Below are positions 13,848 through 20,837 of a stretch of 31,549 nucleotides of DNA, one piece after another. The stretch comes from a virus. The stretch is from IMG/VR virus record IMGVR_UViG_3300010396_000082, positions 1-31,549 of that record; one strand, given 5' to 3'. The translations under genes and the position numbers were made by a program. The notes under the pieces are model-generated. The model saw only the letters and a program-made list of their open reading frames with translations, was not told where the DNA came from and ran no database searches. Every line of letters begins with the position of its first letter. The first letter of the stretch is position 1.

Positions 13848-14130
13848 AAAATCTCCTGTGAAGTCCGTTTTCAGAAGCTCTTTTCATCAAAGCTTTCCAC
13901 GCCGAAGGATTGGCCTGTCTCCATTCTTTCAAACGTGATTTCGCCCATTCCCCACAACTGTCTTTCTGCTTCCGGGCGTAATACGCGCGCCATTTCGCCC
14001 TCTCTTTCGCTCGGTATTCCGGCCCTTTTCTCAGCCTGTATTCTCGCTGATAGGCGCATCTGAACTCGCGCGAGCCGCTGCGAAGCCCTCGATTCGCTAA
14101 AGCCAAAGAGATTTCCGATCTCAGCTTCAC
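13678..14130 (-). CDS. Uncertain overlapping ORF: basic helical HNH-associated-like protein
   Basis: The frame (GTG start at 14130) encodes 150 residues with AYQREYRLRKGPEYRAKERAKW, YYARKQKDSCGEW and FYANNRERVKERKRAEGRAARRR. Such Tyr/Arg/Lys/Glu repeats resemble basic helical regions seen in HNH-type or related DNA-binding proteins. However it overlaps 260 nt of the sigma-like gene's C-terminus and 170 nt of the 94-residue gene, each in another frame. Directly upstream the same frame is open to 14544 except for one TAA at 14131-14133. It may be a real overlapping gene, a broken gene, or a coincidental frame. Confidence 0.4.
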   Translation of the reverse strand: MKLRSEISLALANRGLRSGSREFRCAYQREYRLRKGPEYRAKERAKWRAYYARKQKDSCGEWAKSRLKEWRQANPSAWKALMKRASENGLHRRFYANNRERVKERKRAEGRAARRRDPFFGLWKTIRSSKDPVAINSALERLSRIIDGLD

Positions 14131-14527
14131 TTAAGCCCCATCCGTATCTGAGCTTAAAGCAGACGCGATCTTGCCAGGGGTGGGCTCTGAGCATTCGCTC
14201 AAAATCCACTCCGTCAGCCAAATCTCGTCCAAGATCCACCGGCAGTACTCGCTCCAAATCTCCCGGTCCAAAACTATCGGCGCGCTCGAGATTTTGTCTT
14301 GCAGTATAGCTGCCCATCCCTTTTCGACCTGTGATTGTCCGTAGATAGTCGATAACAGCTTGGTCAATGGTTTGGTGCAGACATTTGCCTTCGCACATTC
14401 TGAGTAAAATTTCTTGAACGCAGTCGTCTGCATTTCCAATTCCTTTTGACAGTTTTTGGAAAGAGCTTCGAATGCGTTGAGAGATTTTTTCGATGTCTTT
14501 TTTCTTTTCAAAATCAAATCGTGCCAT
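13871..14527 (-). CDS. Sigma-70-like transcription factor
   Basis: The 218-residue protein has a region-2-like N-terminal part, FQKLSKGIGNADDCVQEILL (about 23-42) and QAVIDYLRTITGRKG (about 56-70), the core-binding and -10-reading unit of group IV-type sigma factors. A region-4-like helix-turn-helix follows, VCFKLRYGWGLSEAEIGNLF then SESRASQRLARVQMRL (about 122-159), which reads -35 elements. A 50-residue tail follows. The ATG has an AGGA SD. Position beside RusA and HNH genes suggests an early-to-late switch. The tail overlaps another frame. Confidence 0.75.
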   Translation of the reverse strand: MARFDFEKKKDIEKISQRIRSSFQKLSKGIGNADDCVQEILLRMCEGKCLHQTIDQAVIDYLRTITGRKGMGSYTARQNLERADSFGPGDLERVLPVDLGRDLADGVDFERMLRAHPWQDRVCFKLRYGWGLSEAEIGNLFGFSESRASQRLARVQMRLSARIQAEKRAGIPSEREGEMARVLRPEAERQLWGMGEITFERMETGQSFGVESFDEKSF

Positions 14528-14540
14528 GTTTTATTTTCCT

Positions 14541-14741
14541 TCATGCCGGTTTCTCCGGCTCGGGCTGCATGTTCGCTTTCCTGTTTAAGTCCTCAACGTC
14601 AAACGAGTGCAGCATGCCTTTGGCCGCTAAGATGATCGTGTCCGCTGGCATCTGAAGCTCGTAGCGCATATAGCGCAAGACTGAGCGCAAGTTCTGACAC
14701 GCGCATTCGAATGCTGAGCGGGCAGGATTCGGCGCGGTCAA
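14541..14741 (-). CDS. Small hypothetical protein
   Basis: The 66-residue product probably starts at TTG (14741), which overlaps the upstream HNH stop as TTGA, in line with the coupled style here; the longer frame to 14780 would lie in the HNH gene. The sequence has SAFECACQNLRSVLRYMRYE, a MPADTIILAAKGMLHSFDVEDLN segment and a Pro/Glu tail. Not recognised. It is followed by the sigma-like gene. Confidence 0.5.
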   Translation of the reverse strand: MTAPNPARSAFECACQNLRSVLRYMRYELQMPADTIILAAKGMLHSFDVEDLNRKANMQPEPEKPA

Positions 14742-15250
14742 GTGTTGTCCTCCCCGAACGTCTGGCTCGCTTCGTCGCATTTGCGCCGGTGAAGATGAAT
14801 GTTCATGATTTGCTCAAGCGCGAGCGATGGATCTCTGTAGTGCCCGACCGCTCGAGTGAGTTCTCGCGCCTTTCGTTTCAAGTAAAACACCTTTGCGTCG
14901 CGCTCTAAAATTTTCTTCAATCGCGCCGCTTTATCTGGAGGAAAGGCTTTTTCGCGAGCGTATTCGTCAAAGCGCTCTAGCTGAAGTTTCGCTTTCTTTT
15001 CCTGTTCGCTGAGATCATCGACGACAAATGAGTCCTCAAATTTGTTTGATTTACCTAAATTACAGTCCTCGCAAAGGACTTGCAGATTATTTTCGCAATA
15101 TTCAAGCCCGGGATATTTTGACCTAGGCTTAATGTGGTCAACGTGAATGCGTTCGCGCGATCCGCATGCCATGCATTTGAAGCCGTGTTTGCGCAAAATC
15201 CTGTATCGCAATTCGCGCCATCTCTGGGTTTGGTAAAACTTGTCACTCAT
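14738..15250 (-). CDS. HNH endonuclease
   Basis: The 170-residue protein starts MSDKFYQTQRWRELRY at an ATG that overlaps the upstream stop (ATGA); the longer frame to 15484 lies inside the upstream gene. The HNH domain spans about 9-70: zinc ligands C26, C29, C60, C63, catalytic HVDHIKP (H36, D38, H39), NNLQVLC (N54, N55) and a final DCNLGKSNK. A basic helical C-terminus follows (about 75-165). Such enzymes nick or cut DNA; in phages of this layout they may assist packaging or recombination, or act as homing enzymes. No split host gene is seen nearby. Confidence 0.85.
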   Translation of the reverse strand: MSDKFYQTQRWRELRYRILRKHGFKCMACGSRERIHVDHIKPRSKYPGLEYCENNLQVLCEDCNLGKSNKFEDSFVVDDLSEQEKKAKLQLERFDEYAREKAFPPDKAARLKKILERDAKVFYLKRKARELTRAVGHYRDPSLALEQIMNIHLHRRKCDEASQTFGEDNT

Positions 15251-15756
15251 GCGCCCTCCCCGCCGCCCGTCCAAGGCGAAATGATCCGATAGCTCTTCGT
15301 CCAGTGGTCGCCATACTGCCCGCCAAGATCGAACGGCGAAGGCCTCATGCGCCTTCCTGCCTCGATGAGTTCGCGCCCTCTTGCGCAGTGGCAAGGCGCT
15401 GATCCGTGCGACCATTTCGCCCAAGCATCCGCGCCATCTTTCCTCACGACGCGCGCAAAGCCTGAGTCGGCGCATGAGCGGCATCTTGCGATTTCCTTAG
15501 GCCTGTTTTCGCCTAAGCGATAAAGCTTTGCGCCGTGCTTTTCCGCCTTCGCGATTGCCTCTGAGAAGTCCGCAGGGAGTGGCGCTTGTTTTGCGCCGCG
15601 GATAAAGCTATCGACGATCGCGATCACGAAATCGTAATCGAGCCCTTGCACCATTTCCCAGATCATCGTCTCGCGCTGATCGGAAAAAGCTCTCTCGCCG
15701 AACGTATCCACCAGGCGGTCAACCTGAAGGCGAAACTGCGCATGGTTGATCGTCAT
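15247..15756 (-). CDS. Probable replication accessory / helicase-loader-like protein with zinc knuckle
   Basis: The 169-residue protein has an N-terminal helical domain (about 1-75) with QVDRLVDTFGERAFSDQRETMI and FIRGAKQAPLPADFSEAIAK, whose pattern follows small helicase loader or inhibitor proteins of the G39P kind, and a C-terminal Cys cluster, CRSCADSGFARVV (C92, C95) and CHCARG, that could hold zinc. It lies just after the initiator-like gene and is linked to it by ATGA. A role in loading the replicative helicase is an inference from size, order and composition. Confidence 0.6.
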   Translation of the reverse strand: MTINHAQFRLQVDRLVDTFGERAFSDQRETMIWEMVQGLDYDFVIAIVDSFIRGAKQAPLPADFSEAIAKAEKHGAKLYRLGENRPKEIARCRSCADSGFARVVRKDGADAWAKWSHGSAPCHCARGRELIEAGRRMRPSPFDLGGQYGDHWTKSYRIISPWTGGGEGA

Positions 15757-16583
15757 GCAGGCTCCTCCTTTCTCGCCTCAAGGAGCATTTGCTTTCGCTC
15801 TTGTTCCAGCTGCTCGAGCGACTTTCTCGGCCGGCGGTTCGTGCCCTGGGCCTTGTCGATGATTTCCTCGGCGTGCTCGATCACTTTGCGGGTGACGACT
15901 TTGCCGGTCGCGAGGAACCTTCCGATTTCGTTAACCTTGGTCACGAGGACTTCGACCGGGTGAGACCTGGCTACGGCCCAAGAGTCCGGCATCTGCAGGT
16001 ATCCGCGGATCAGCTCCTCCCAGCGGTCAGGATGGTTCTTGGCGAAGGTTGAAAGAATCTTTCCTTCCCGCGGACCGAATTCTGGCCGATGCCCGTATTT
16101 CTCCTGGTATGCCGAAACGTAAACACCAGCCGGAGTTTCTTTCGCCACGGCCGGGACCGAAGGAACCGGCACCAGATTCGAAGAATCTGAATTACTTGAG
16201 CTTGAGGAAGAGGAAGAGGAAGAGGAAGAGGGTTCCGTTTGCTTTGTTTTTCGTGGTTTGCTTTCGTTTGCTTTCGTTTGCTTAGCTTTGCTTCCGCCTT
16301 TTCGCCCAGCCTCAGCACGCTTTTCCAGCCAGCCAAAGTGTTTCTCGTAGCCAGCCGCCTGGATACCGCGCTCGGTCCTGACCGCGAACATCGGGAAAAG
16401 CGCTTCGGAAAACCCATGCGCGCGGAAGTCATCCTCACTTAAAAATGAGCCCGATTTTGCTTTCTCTTGCGCGATGCGGAAAAAGCGAATAGCATTCCCT
16501 ATCGCCCGGTCCTGATCGCCTAAAGCGACCGCGGTGGAAACGATTTCCAACCAAAATTTGTCCTCAATATTGAGTCTTGCCAA
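15753..16583 (-). CDS. Replication initiator / DnaD-like protein with poly-Ser linker
   Basis: The 276-residue product starts with TTG (16583) behind a good SD (GAGGGGGG). The N-terminal third (about 1-92) is a winged-helix-like region (LNIEDKFWLEIVSTAVAL, SFLSEDDFRAHGFSEALFP). A low-complexity linker follows (AGRKGGSKAKQTKANES, then twelve Ser). The C-terminal part (about 150-276) has a helix-rich DnaD-like look: YQEKYGHRPEFGPREGKIL, HPDRWEELIRGYL, ending in long charged helices. This matches temperate-phage initiators lying before a helicase loader. Specific origin recognition is inferred, not seen. Confidence 0.65.
   Translation of the reverse strand: MARLNIEDKFWLEIVSTAVALGDQDRAIGNAIRFFRIAQEKAKSGSFLSEDDFRAHGFSEALFPMFAVRTERGIQAAGYEKHFGWLEKRAEAGRKGGSKAKQTKANESKPRKTKQTEPSSSSSSSSSSSSNSDSSNLVPVPSVPAVAKETPAGVYVSAYQEKYGHRPEFGPREGKILSTFAKNHPDRWEELIRGYLQMPDSWAVARSHPVEVLVTKVNEIGRFLATGKVVTRKVIEHAEEIIDKAQGTNRRPRKSLEQLEQERKQMLLEARKEEPA
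16204..16230. repeat. Hexanucleotide tandem repeat (GAGGAA) in the initiator linker
   Basis: Four and a half copies of GAGGAA encode alternating TCT/TCC serine codons on the minus strand. Just beside it (about 16250-16285) a 10-nt unit close to TTTGCTTTCG is repeated and encodes the Lys/Gln/Thr/Asn part of the linker. Confidence 0.9.
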
Positions 16584-16704
16584 GCGCCCCCCTCAGGCTA
16601 TCTATCCGCAACGTTTTCGCAACCAGCCTCACGCGGCTTTTGCGTCTAAATGCGTCCTATTGGATTTGAGGAAGTGCCAGAAACTATTAGTTTTATCTGA
16701 GCTG
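16584..16704. other. Intergenic region between integrase and initiator gene
   Basis: No gene is seen in these 121 nt. Short repeats stand out: CGCAAC twice around 16610-16625, and GCGTC twice in TTTGCGTCTAAATGCGTCC near 16636-16654. Since the region touches the 3' end of the integrase gene, an attP site is likely in or near it, but no core could be identified without a host att sequence. Confidence 0.3.
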
Positions 16705-17901
16705 TTAAGTAGTCTCGGAGAGGCCACCATGTTGCAATCCTTTCGTATGTTTATCACTCGCCCGTAACGAAGTCTCAACCGGGCCTATGCTTAATTCAAT
16801 CGCGTTTCTCATCCGCTCAATACCCTCTTCGGTCGGATGAATGTATGTGTCCATAGCGACCGCGAAGCTCACGCGGTAGAGCTTGCAAACGAGCGCCTGA
16901 GGGTTTCGCTCATCGCTAAAGAGGTTCGATAAGCACGTGTGGCGAAACGTGTGGCTCGTCCAGTGCCAGCCAAGATTCGCGCGCGTCCGCCAGTCGTGCC
17001 AATCGATCATTTGAGGCTTCAGCGCCTTCCGGCGATCGAACTTTTGCGGGAAAATATAATCGCCATCTTTCGCGTCGAGTAGGCGCTGGCGAGCGGCGAA
17101 CGTTTCAGCCAGACGGTCAGACAAGCGATGCTTTCCAAAGAGGTCAGCCTTGTTCTGCCCAATCTCCCATTGATACCGTGGGCGCTCGTCTAATATAATT
17201 TCGCGGCCAAAGCGCAAGTTAAGCGTCTCATCGATCCGCGCGGCCATCGTATACATGAACATGGCGACAACGCGTTCAACTTCATTCGCGACAGAGTAGA
17301 CCGACTTAAACTCATCCGCCGTAAAAATGCGCTCTTTCTTCTTGCGGCGCTTTGCCTTTACCGTCTTGTAGTCCGGATCCGCGATCCGCGGGACGGCCGG
17401 CAGGAGGGGATGGCCGTTATACGTTTTCTCGCCCAAATAGCGCGAGAAGTTCCGCAAATATTTGATCGGCTTTTCCTTCAGCTGGCCGGGATAGTTCTCC
17501 TCCAGCCAGCGAAACCATTTGGCGATATTGTCCCGGTTGATTTCGTGGGGAAGCATTGAGCCCCAAAAGCCATCGATCCGCTTGATCGCCTGGTCGATGT
17601 TTTTCATCGTCGAGGCGTCCAGGTTTTCCGAGACTTTGACTTCGCGCCAAAGCGGAAGCTGGTCCTTAATGAGAGCCCCGCTCGCCTGCTTAGCTTTTGC
17701 GGCCTTTAACTTGAGTCGGCGAAACGCTTCGCGCTTTGCTTTCGCGATCGCGGCCGAGTCGGCGCACTTTATGCCAGAGGAGATTTTCTCTTTCTTTCCG
17801 GCCATCGATTTCAAATAGTAAATGACTCGAGTTTTCTCGTCGAAAAAGAAGTCAGACACTCGCCTGTCGCCGTCAAAGAGCGGCCGAAGAATCTGACTCA
17901 T
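16705..17901 (-). CDS. int: Tyrosine recombinase integrase
   Basis: The 398-residue enzyme integrates and excises phage DNA. It has an arm-binding-like N-terminus (about 1-75, Lys/Ala-rich), a core-binding domain (about 80-160), and a catalytic domain with Arg in AARIDETLNL (R222), HTFRH (H317, R320) and the nucleophile in AMDTYIHP (Y353). The usual second His or Trp ten residues ahead of the Tyr is not obvious (KLYRVSFAV instead of LGH-type). An extra C-terminal tail of about 45 residues is present. Start and upstream stop overlap. No excised gene fragment is visible. Confidence 0.92.
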   Translation of the reverse strand: MSQILRPLFDGDRRVSDFFFDEKTRVIYYLKSMAGKKEKISSGIKCADSAAIAKAKREAFRRLKLKAAKAKQASGALIKDQLPLWREVKVSENLDASTMKNIDQAIKRIDGFWGSMLPHEINRDNIAKWFRWLEENYPGQLKEKPIKYLRNFSRYLGEKTYNGHPLLPAVPRIADPDYKTVKAKRRKKKERIFTADEFKSVYSVANEVERVVAMFMYTMAARIDETLNLRFGREIILDERPRYQWEIGQNKADLFGKHRLSDRLAETFAARQRLLDAKDGDYIFPQKFDRRKALKPQMIDWHDWRTRANLGWHWTSHTFRHTCLSNLFSDERNPQALVCKLYRVSFAVAMDTYIHPTEEGIERMRNAIELSIGPVETSLRASDKHTKGLQHGGLSETT

Positions 17902-18092
17902 CCCGCTTTGATTCCTCTACGTTTAAACCAATCCAAAACCTCTTGCGTCGGAAAAATGAACTGGCGCCCGTCTCTTTGGGCGGGCATCGCCTCGTCATGA
18001 ATGCGGCGACGAATTGTATCATCCGACCAATTGATGATCGCCTCGCGGAACTGTTTCATCGTCAAAAATTTTGGGAGTTTTCTCTCATCCAT
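17898..18092 (-). CDS. Excisionase-like HTH protein
   Basis: The 64-residue protein starts at the ATG with SD GGAG (8 nt); an upstream TTG frame is less likely. It reads ERKLPKFLTMKQFREAIINW, then SDDTIRRRIHDEAMPAQRDG (recognition helix), then a wing RQFIFPTQEVLDWFKRR, which is the pattern of MerR/AlpA-type winged-helix excisionases. It lies directly upstream of int on the same strand, overlapping its start. It would bend att DNA and control directionality. Confidence 0.75.
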   Translation of the reverse strand: MDERKLPKFLTMKQFREAIINWSDDTIRRRIHDEAMPAQRDGRQFIFPTQEVLDWFKRRGIKAG

Positions 18093-18194
18093 TTGATGCT
18101 CCAAGTGTTCCAAATATTTTTTCTTCGATCAAGCAAAAGCCGCTCTTCGCCGCGCCCATACTGAATCTCGCGTCATGTAAACAAAAATAGAGAA

Positions 18195-18211
18195 GCTGCC
18201 AAAAAGGCAGC
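18195..18211 (-). terminator. Hairpin after small membrane ORFs, weak terminator
   Basis: GCTGCC and GGCAGC pair with a 5-nt loop. On the minus strand the stem follows the stop at 18215-18217 by 3 nt and is trailed by TTCTCTATTTTTG. The 6-bp stem and broken T tract make it a weak candidate separating the early operon from excisionase and integrase. Confidence 0.45.
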
Positions 18212-18214
18212 AGC

Positions 18215-18322
18215 TCACTTTCTAAACCACTCAGCAATCAATATTCCCCCAGCTACCGCCAAAGCTCCAAACACCATCATGATCGCGCCGACGCAGGCGA
18301 CAAGTACGTAAAAATCAAGCAA
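18215..18322 (-). CDS. Tiny hydrophobic peptide ORF (35 residues)
   Basis: A TTG start overlaps the stop of the previous ORF by 8 nt. The product starts with DFYVLVACVGAIMMVFGALA, continues with VAGGILIAEWFRK, and is one to two membrane helices with a basic end. A start without ATG makes it less certain, but composition and packing are gene-like. Confidence 0.4.
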   Translation of the reverse strand: MLDFYVLVACVGAIMMVFGALAVAGGILIAEWFRK

Positions 18323-18404
18323 GCCCGGCCGCCCGCGCTAGCATGATCGTTAAGCCCACAATTATCACGCCCACAATCAGCGCCCCCACGTCCCCCGCAG
18401 TCAT
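18315..18404 (-). CDS. Tiny membrane peptide ORF (29 residues)
   Basis: The ATG at 18404 has an SD (AAGGA). The product, beginning TAGDVGALIVGVIIVGLTIM, is nearly one hydrophobic helix with Arg and Ala at the end. It may be a membrane microprotein or leader; no family is recognised. Confidence 0.4.
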   Translation of the reverse strand: MTAGDVGALIVGVIIVGLTIMLARAAGLA

Positions 18405-18407
18405 TCG

Positions 18408-18629
18408 CTAATCCTTCCCCGCGTCCTCGTCGACCGCGTATGCGCTAGCGCCGCAGCAATTTGAAATGAGGTCGCCGTCCTCTGTGTCGATGTATTCGCA
18501 CCATTCCTTGCAATCGCTACAGCGCTCAGCTGGCGGAACGCTCGCCAAACGCCGATCAGGGCGCCCCAGGTCAGCGTCGGTCGCGATGCGCGGGAACCAG
18601 CGTACGCTTTTTGTCGGAGGCCCCATCAT
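18408..18629 (-). CDS. Small Cys-rich, likely zinc-binding protein
   Basis: The 73-residue product starts at an ATG overlapping the upstream stop (ATGA). The C-terminal half has CSDCKEWCEYIDTEDG and NCCGASAYAVDEDAG: five Cys in a pattern that suits a zinc ribbon, with acidic surroundings. The N-terminus is basic and Pro-rich. Not recognised; similar zinc ribbons follow SSB in phage early operons. Confidence 0.6.
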   Translation of the reverse strand: MMGPPTKSVRWFPRIATDADLGRPDRRLASVPPAERCSDCKEWCEYIDTEDGDLISNCCGASAYAVDEDAGKD

Positions 18630-18919
18630 ACGCACTCCCTCTCGTCCTCACGTTCTCGCGCTTTCAAATAATCCCTCGTAATCGCAAGCTGCCACTTGAG
18701 CATCTCGCCCGCATCCGCTTGCAGCTTAGGCAAAAGATCGATCAGCTGCGCGTGCCGGCCAAACGTGGCAAGGATTTGCGCGGCCGTGATCGTCACAAGT
18801 GGCCTCGTTTCAGCGTCCAGGTATCTGACCCAGGCCGTAAATTGCACCGGATGCTCACCTAGTTCGCCGCAGTCGTAATAGTCGTCAGGCTGAAAGAAGT
18901 AGGGCTTGCGTTCGATCAT
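18626..18919 (-). CDS. Hypothetical protein downstream of SSB
   Basis: The 97-residue product has an aromatic N-terminus (ERKPYFFQPDDYYDCGELGEHP), beta-like segments (VQFTAWVRYLDAETRPLVTI), then helices (TAAQILATFGRHAQLIDLLPKL). No membrane segment is seen. It is transcribed with ssb (spacing 3 nt; SD GAGGG) and may take part in recombination, but no motif shows how. Confidence 0.6.
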   Translation of the reverse strand: MIERKPYFFQPDDYYDCGELGEHPVQFTAWVRYLDAETRPLVTITAAQILATFGRHAQLIDLLPKLQADAGEMLKWQLAITRDYLKAREREDERECV

Positions 18920-18922
18920 GCC

Positions 18923-19300
18923 TTAACCCTCTTCCAGGTCCCATGAGCCAGACGGCGTGGAGGACTCTTCTCGTCGCGAATCTAAGAATTGAACGCTATC
19001 GGCTATAATTTCAGTCACATACTTTTTTTCGCCTGCGGTTGATTCATAAGAACGGGTTTGAATCTTTCCTTCAAAAAGAGCTTGGCTTCCCTTTTTTAGA
19101 TATTTCCCACAAAGTTCGGCGAGCTTTCCCCAAACTACAATCGTGTGCCAGTCTGTGCGCTCTTGTTTTTGTCCATCCTTAATCCAGGTTTCGCTAGTGG
19201 CGACCACTATTCGCGCGACGTTCTTTCCGCCAGTGACGCTTTTGACTTCCGGATCTTTTCCGAGACGCCCCAAAATGTAGACTTTATTCAATCCTGCCAT
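18923..19300 (-). CDS. ssb: Single-stranded DNA-binding protein
   Basis: The 125-residue protein matches the SSB OB-fold: NKVYILGRLGKDPEV at the start, ARIVVATSETW, ERTDWHTIVVWGKLAELCGKYL (the conserved DWH core) and ALFEGKIQTRSYES. The C-terminal tail is short and acidic (SGSWDLEEG) and lacks the usual DDDIPF-type end, so contact to host partners may differ. It coats ssDNA for the exonuclease and Erf pair. The start overlaps the erf stop by 13 nt. Confidence 0.9.
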   Translation of the reverse strand: MAGLNKVYILGRLGKDPEVKSVTGGKNVARIVVATSETWIKDGQKQERTDWHTIVVWGKLAELCGKYLKKGSQALFEGKIQTRSYESTAGEKKYVTEIIADSVQFLDSRREESSTPSGSWDLEEG

Positions 19301-19890
19301 TGAGGCACCTCATTCAAGAAGTCTGCGAGCTTTTTCTTTCCACCCTTGATCGCCAAATAAACCGATTTCAAAGATTCCATGTCCGAGATAGTGAAATGTT
19401 CCGCGTCTTGCTGAACAACCGACTCAACTTCACTTTTGGATACGTTCAGCGCCGCAAACGCCCTTAGCATCTTTTCTACTTCGGATTTTCTAGCTGATTT
19501 CGATGGGCCGCCAGCTGGAGTTACCGCGTTCGCATCGTCGTCCGAATCGACCAATTTAAAGATTCCCTTGAGCGAATATCTCCGAGCATAAGTTTCAGCT
19601 GATCCGAGCGACTGCATAGGTGTTTTAGTTTCAAGTCCCAGCAGCGGATGAAAATATTCTTTGTGTTCGTCCCCGGCCGTGAGTTTTGTGCAATAAACCC
19701 ATCCGAGCCCGTCTTGAAATGTAGGATATTGCTCGACCAAGACGCCGTGTTCAGTGAAGTAAGGGTTAAGCAACTCGAGCACGTCCTCAAGATCGGCGTA
19801 TTTGCTTTTCAGATGGTCGTTTTCTTGCGTACGCTTGACCTTGCAGACAGACTTTTGCACAAGAAGAACGAATTCTTCGATCTTATTCAT
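19288..19890 (-). CDS. erf: ERF-family single-strand annealing protein
   Basis: The 200-residue protein (start at the ATG overlapping the upstream stop, ATGA) has the ERF signature: SKYADLEDVLELLNPYFTEHG and MQSLGSAETYARRYSLKGIFKLVDSDDDAN. ERF proteins form rings on single strands and anneal complementary DNA, promoting phage recombination and circularisation. A Ser/Lys linker and a C-terminal helical region (about 130-200) follow; residues VSKSEVESVVQQDAEHF could contact partners. The neighbours, exonuclease upstream and SSB downstream, complete a Red-like set. Confidence 0.88.
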   Translation of the reverse strand: MNKIEEFVLLVQKSVCKVKRTQENDHLKSKYADLEDVLELLNPYFTEHGVLVEQYPTFQDGLGWVYCTKLTAGDEHKEYFHPLLGLETKTPMQSLGSAETYARRYSLKGIFKLVDSDDDANAVTPAGGPSKSARKSEVEKMLRAFAALNVSKSEVESVVQQDAEHFTISDMESLKSVYLAIKGGKKKLADFLNEVPQWQD

Positions 19891-20744
19891 GCGGCACTCC
19901 AATCCTCATCAATTTCTTCGAACTCATAGGCCCATGGCGGAAACACGAGGGCGCCGCGCTTTTTATATCCGGGCCAACTATTTTCTTTGATTGCAATCGC
20001 GAGTCGATTGAGAAGTTCTCTGTAATTAAGACGGCAGTTTTCAAAATCCATTTCCGAAAGTTCGTGAACTTCAGTGTAGTGGGGCGCCTTGAACTCCTGA
20101 GCGATGAATTCGAATTTCTTCATTTGAACGCCCGTAGCAAGCTCGATCACGTAAGCGTAGTGGCCGATTTGAATCGGCCACTTAGCCCTCGCGGCCATTC
20201 GTCCAACTCCGAACTCGGAGGCGTCTGGACAGCCTTTAGCGTCGCCAAAGCGCTCTTCTTGAAGGTTAACGAGATCGGCCTGGCATTTGAGCCAAAGCCC
20301 GGTGATTGGGTCTTGAGCACAAAAGGCTACTTCAGCCGAACAGCCCTTCATTGTTTTCACTACGTCCGGACAAGTCCAAAACGCCGCGCGCTTTTCACAG
20401 AGGTCCTTGAACTCGTCTTTTGTGACCACGACATGATTCGGGTTAGCCTCGATCATTTCTTTAAAGGGATTACTCTGGCGTGGAGATGAGTATTCGGTCC
20501 CATCTTTCTTGAGAACGTCGAAAATTTTGACTTTTGAGATATCGTTTTCAAGGTTAATCGAATGGGAAAGGGCGCCCAAATCCCAGCCTTTTTGCTGGTT
20601 TGCAGTTATCGTCCGATTGCCCTTCCGATATTCATTGAAGTGATATAGAGATTTCGCGGCCATCTTTAGTTCGGTCGCGCGGACGGCCTCAATAGCATCG
20701 TATTGAGCCCTTGGAATGTGCAGCCCTTTTAAAACTTCAGCCAT
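19887..20744 (-). CDS. PD-(D/E)XK exonuclease (RecE/YqaJ-like)
   Basis: The 285-residue protein is a recombination exonuclease partner for Erf. Visible catalytic features: LGALSH (H61, typical of this family), E138 with KCQADLVN (D157) and FGDAKGCPD (D168, K170), giving the metal-binding PD-DxK core; a Q/H segment near PIQIGHYAYVIEL completes the fold. The enzyme resects double-strand ends to 3' overhangs. It is the first gene of the minus-strand recombination operon after the switch. SD GAGGG lies ahead of the ATG. Confidence 0.85.
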   Translation of the reverse strand: MAEVLKGLHIPRAQYDAIEAVRATELKMAAKSLYHFNEYRKGNRTITANQQKGWDLGALSHSINLENDISKVKIFDVLKKDGTEYSSPRQSNPFKEMIEANPNHVVVTKDEFKDLCEKRAAFWTCPDVVKTMKGCSAEVAFCAQDPITGLWLKCQADLVNLQEERFGDAKGCPDASEFGVGRMAARAKWPIQIGHYAYVIELATGVQMKKFEFIAQEFKAPHYTEVHELSEMDFENCRLNYRELLNRLAIAIKENSWPGYKKRGALVFPPWAYEFEEIDEDWSAA

Positions 20745-20808
20745 AGATATCCCTCACTTTTTTTCACGTGGCTCGACGCCATCAAAAATCCTCTGGACCT
20801 TTGTCGTT

Positions 20809-20825
20809 TGCTCAATTATTGAGCA
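20809..20825. promoter_or_regulatory. Inverted repeat upstream of recombination operon
   Basis: TGCTCAA and TTGAGCA are perfect 7-bp arms around TTA, between the Cro-like stop and the exonuclease start. There is no T tract, so an operator or RNA stem is more likely than a terminator. Confidence 0.45.
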
Positions 20826-20837
20826 CATAAATTTGAT

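Noticed and set aside
14131-14544. Open frame of 137 residues over the sigma-like gene
   Set aside because: It starts with an ATGA overlap, but its product has no recognisable motif while the other frame shows sigma regions 2 and 4. Kept only as part of the overlapping-frame finding.
15250-15484. N-terminal extension of the HNH gene (open frame to 15484)
   Set aside because: It lies wholly inside the preceding helicase-loader-like gene, is Arg/Leu-rich without pattern, and the ATG at 15250 has the ATGA overlap typical here.
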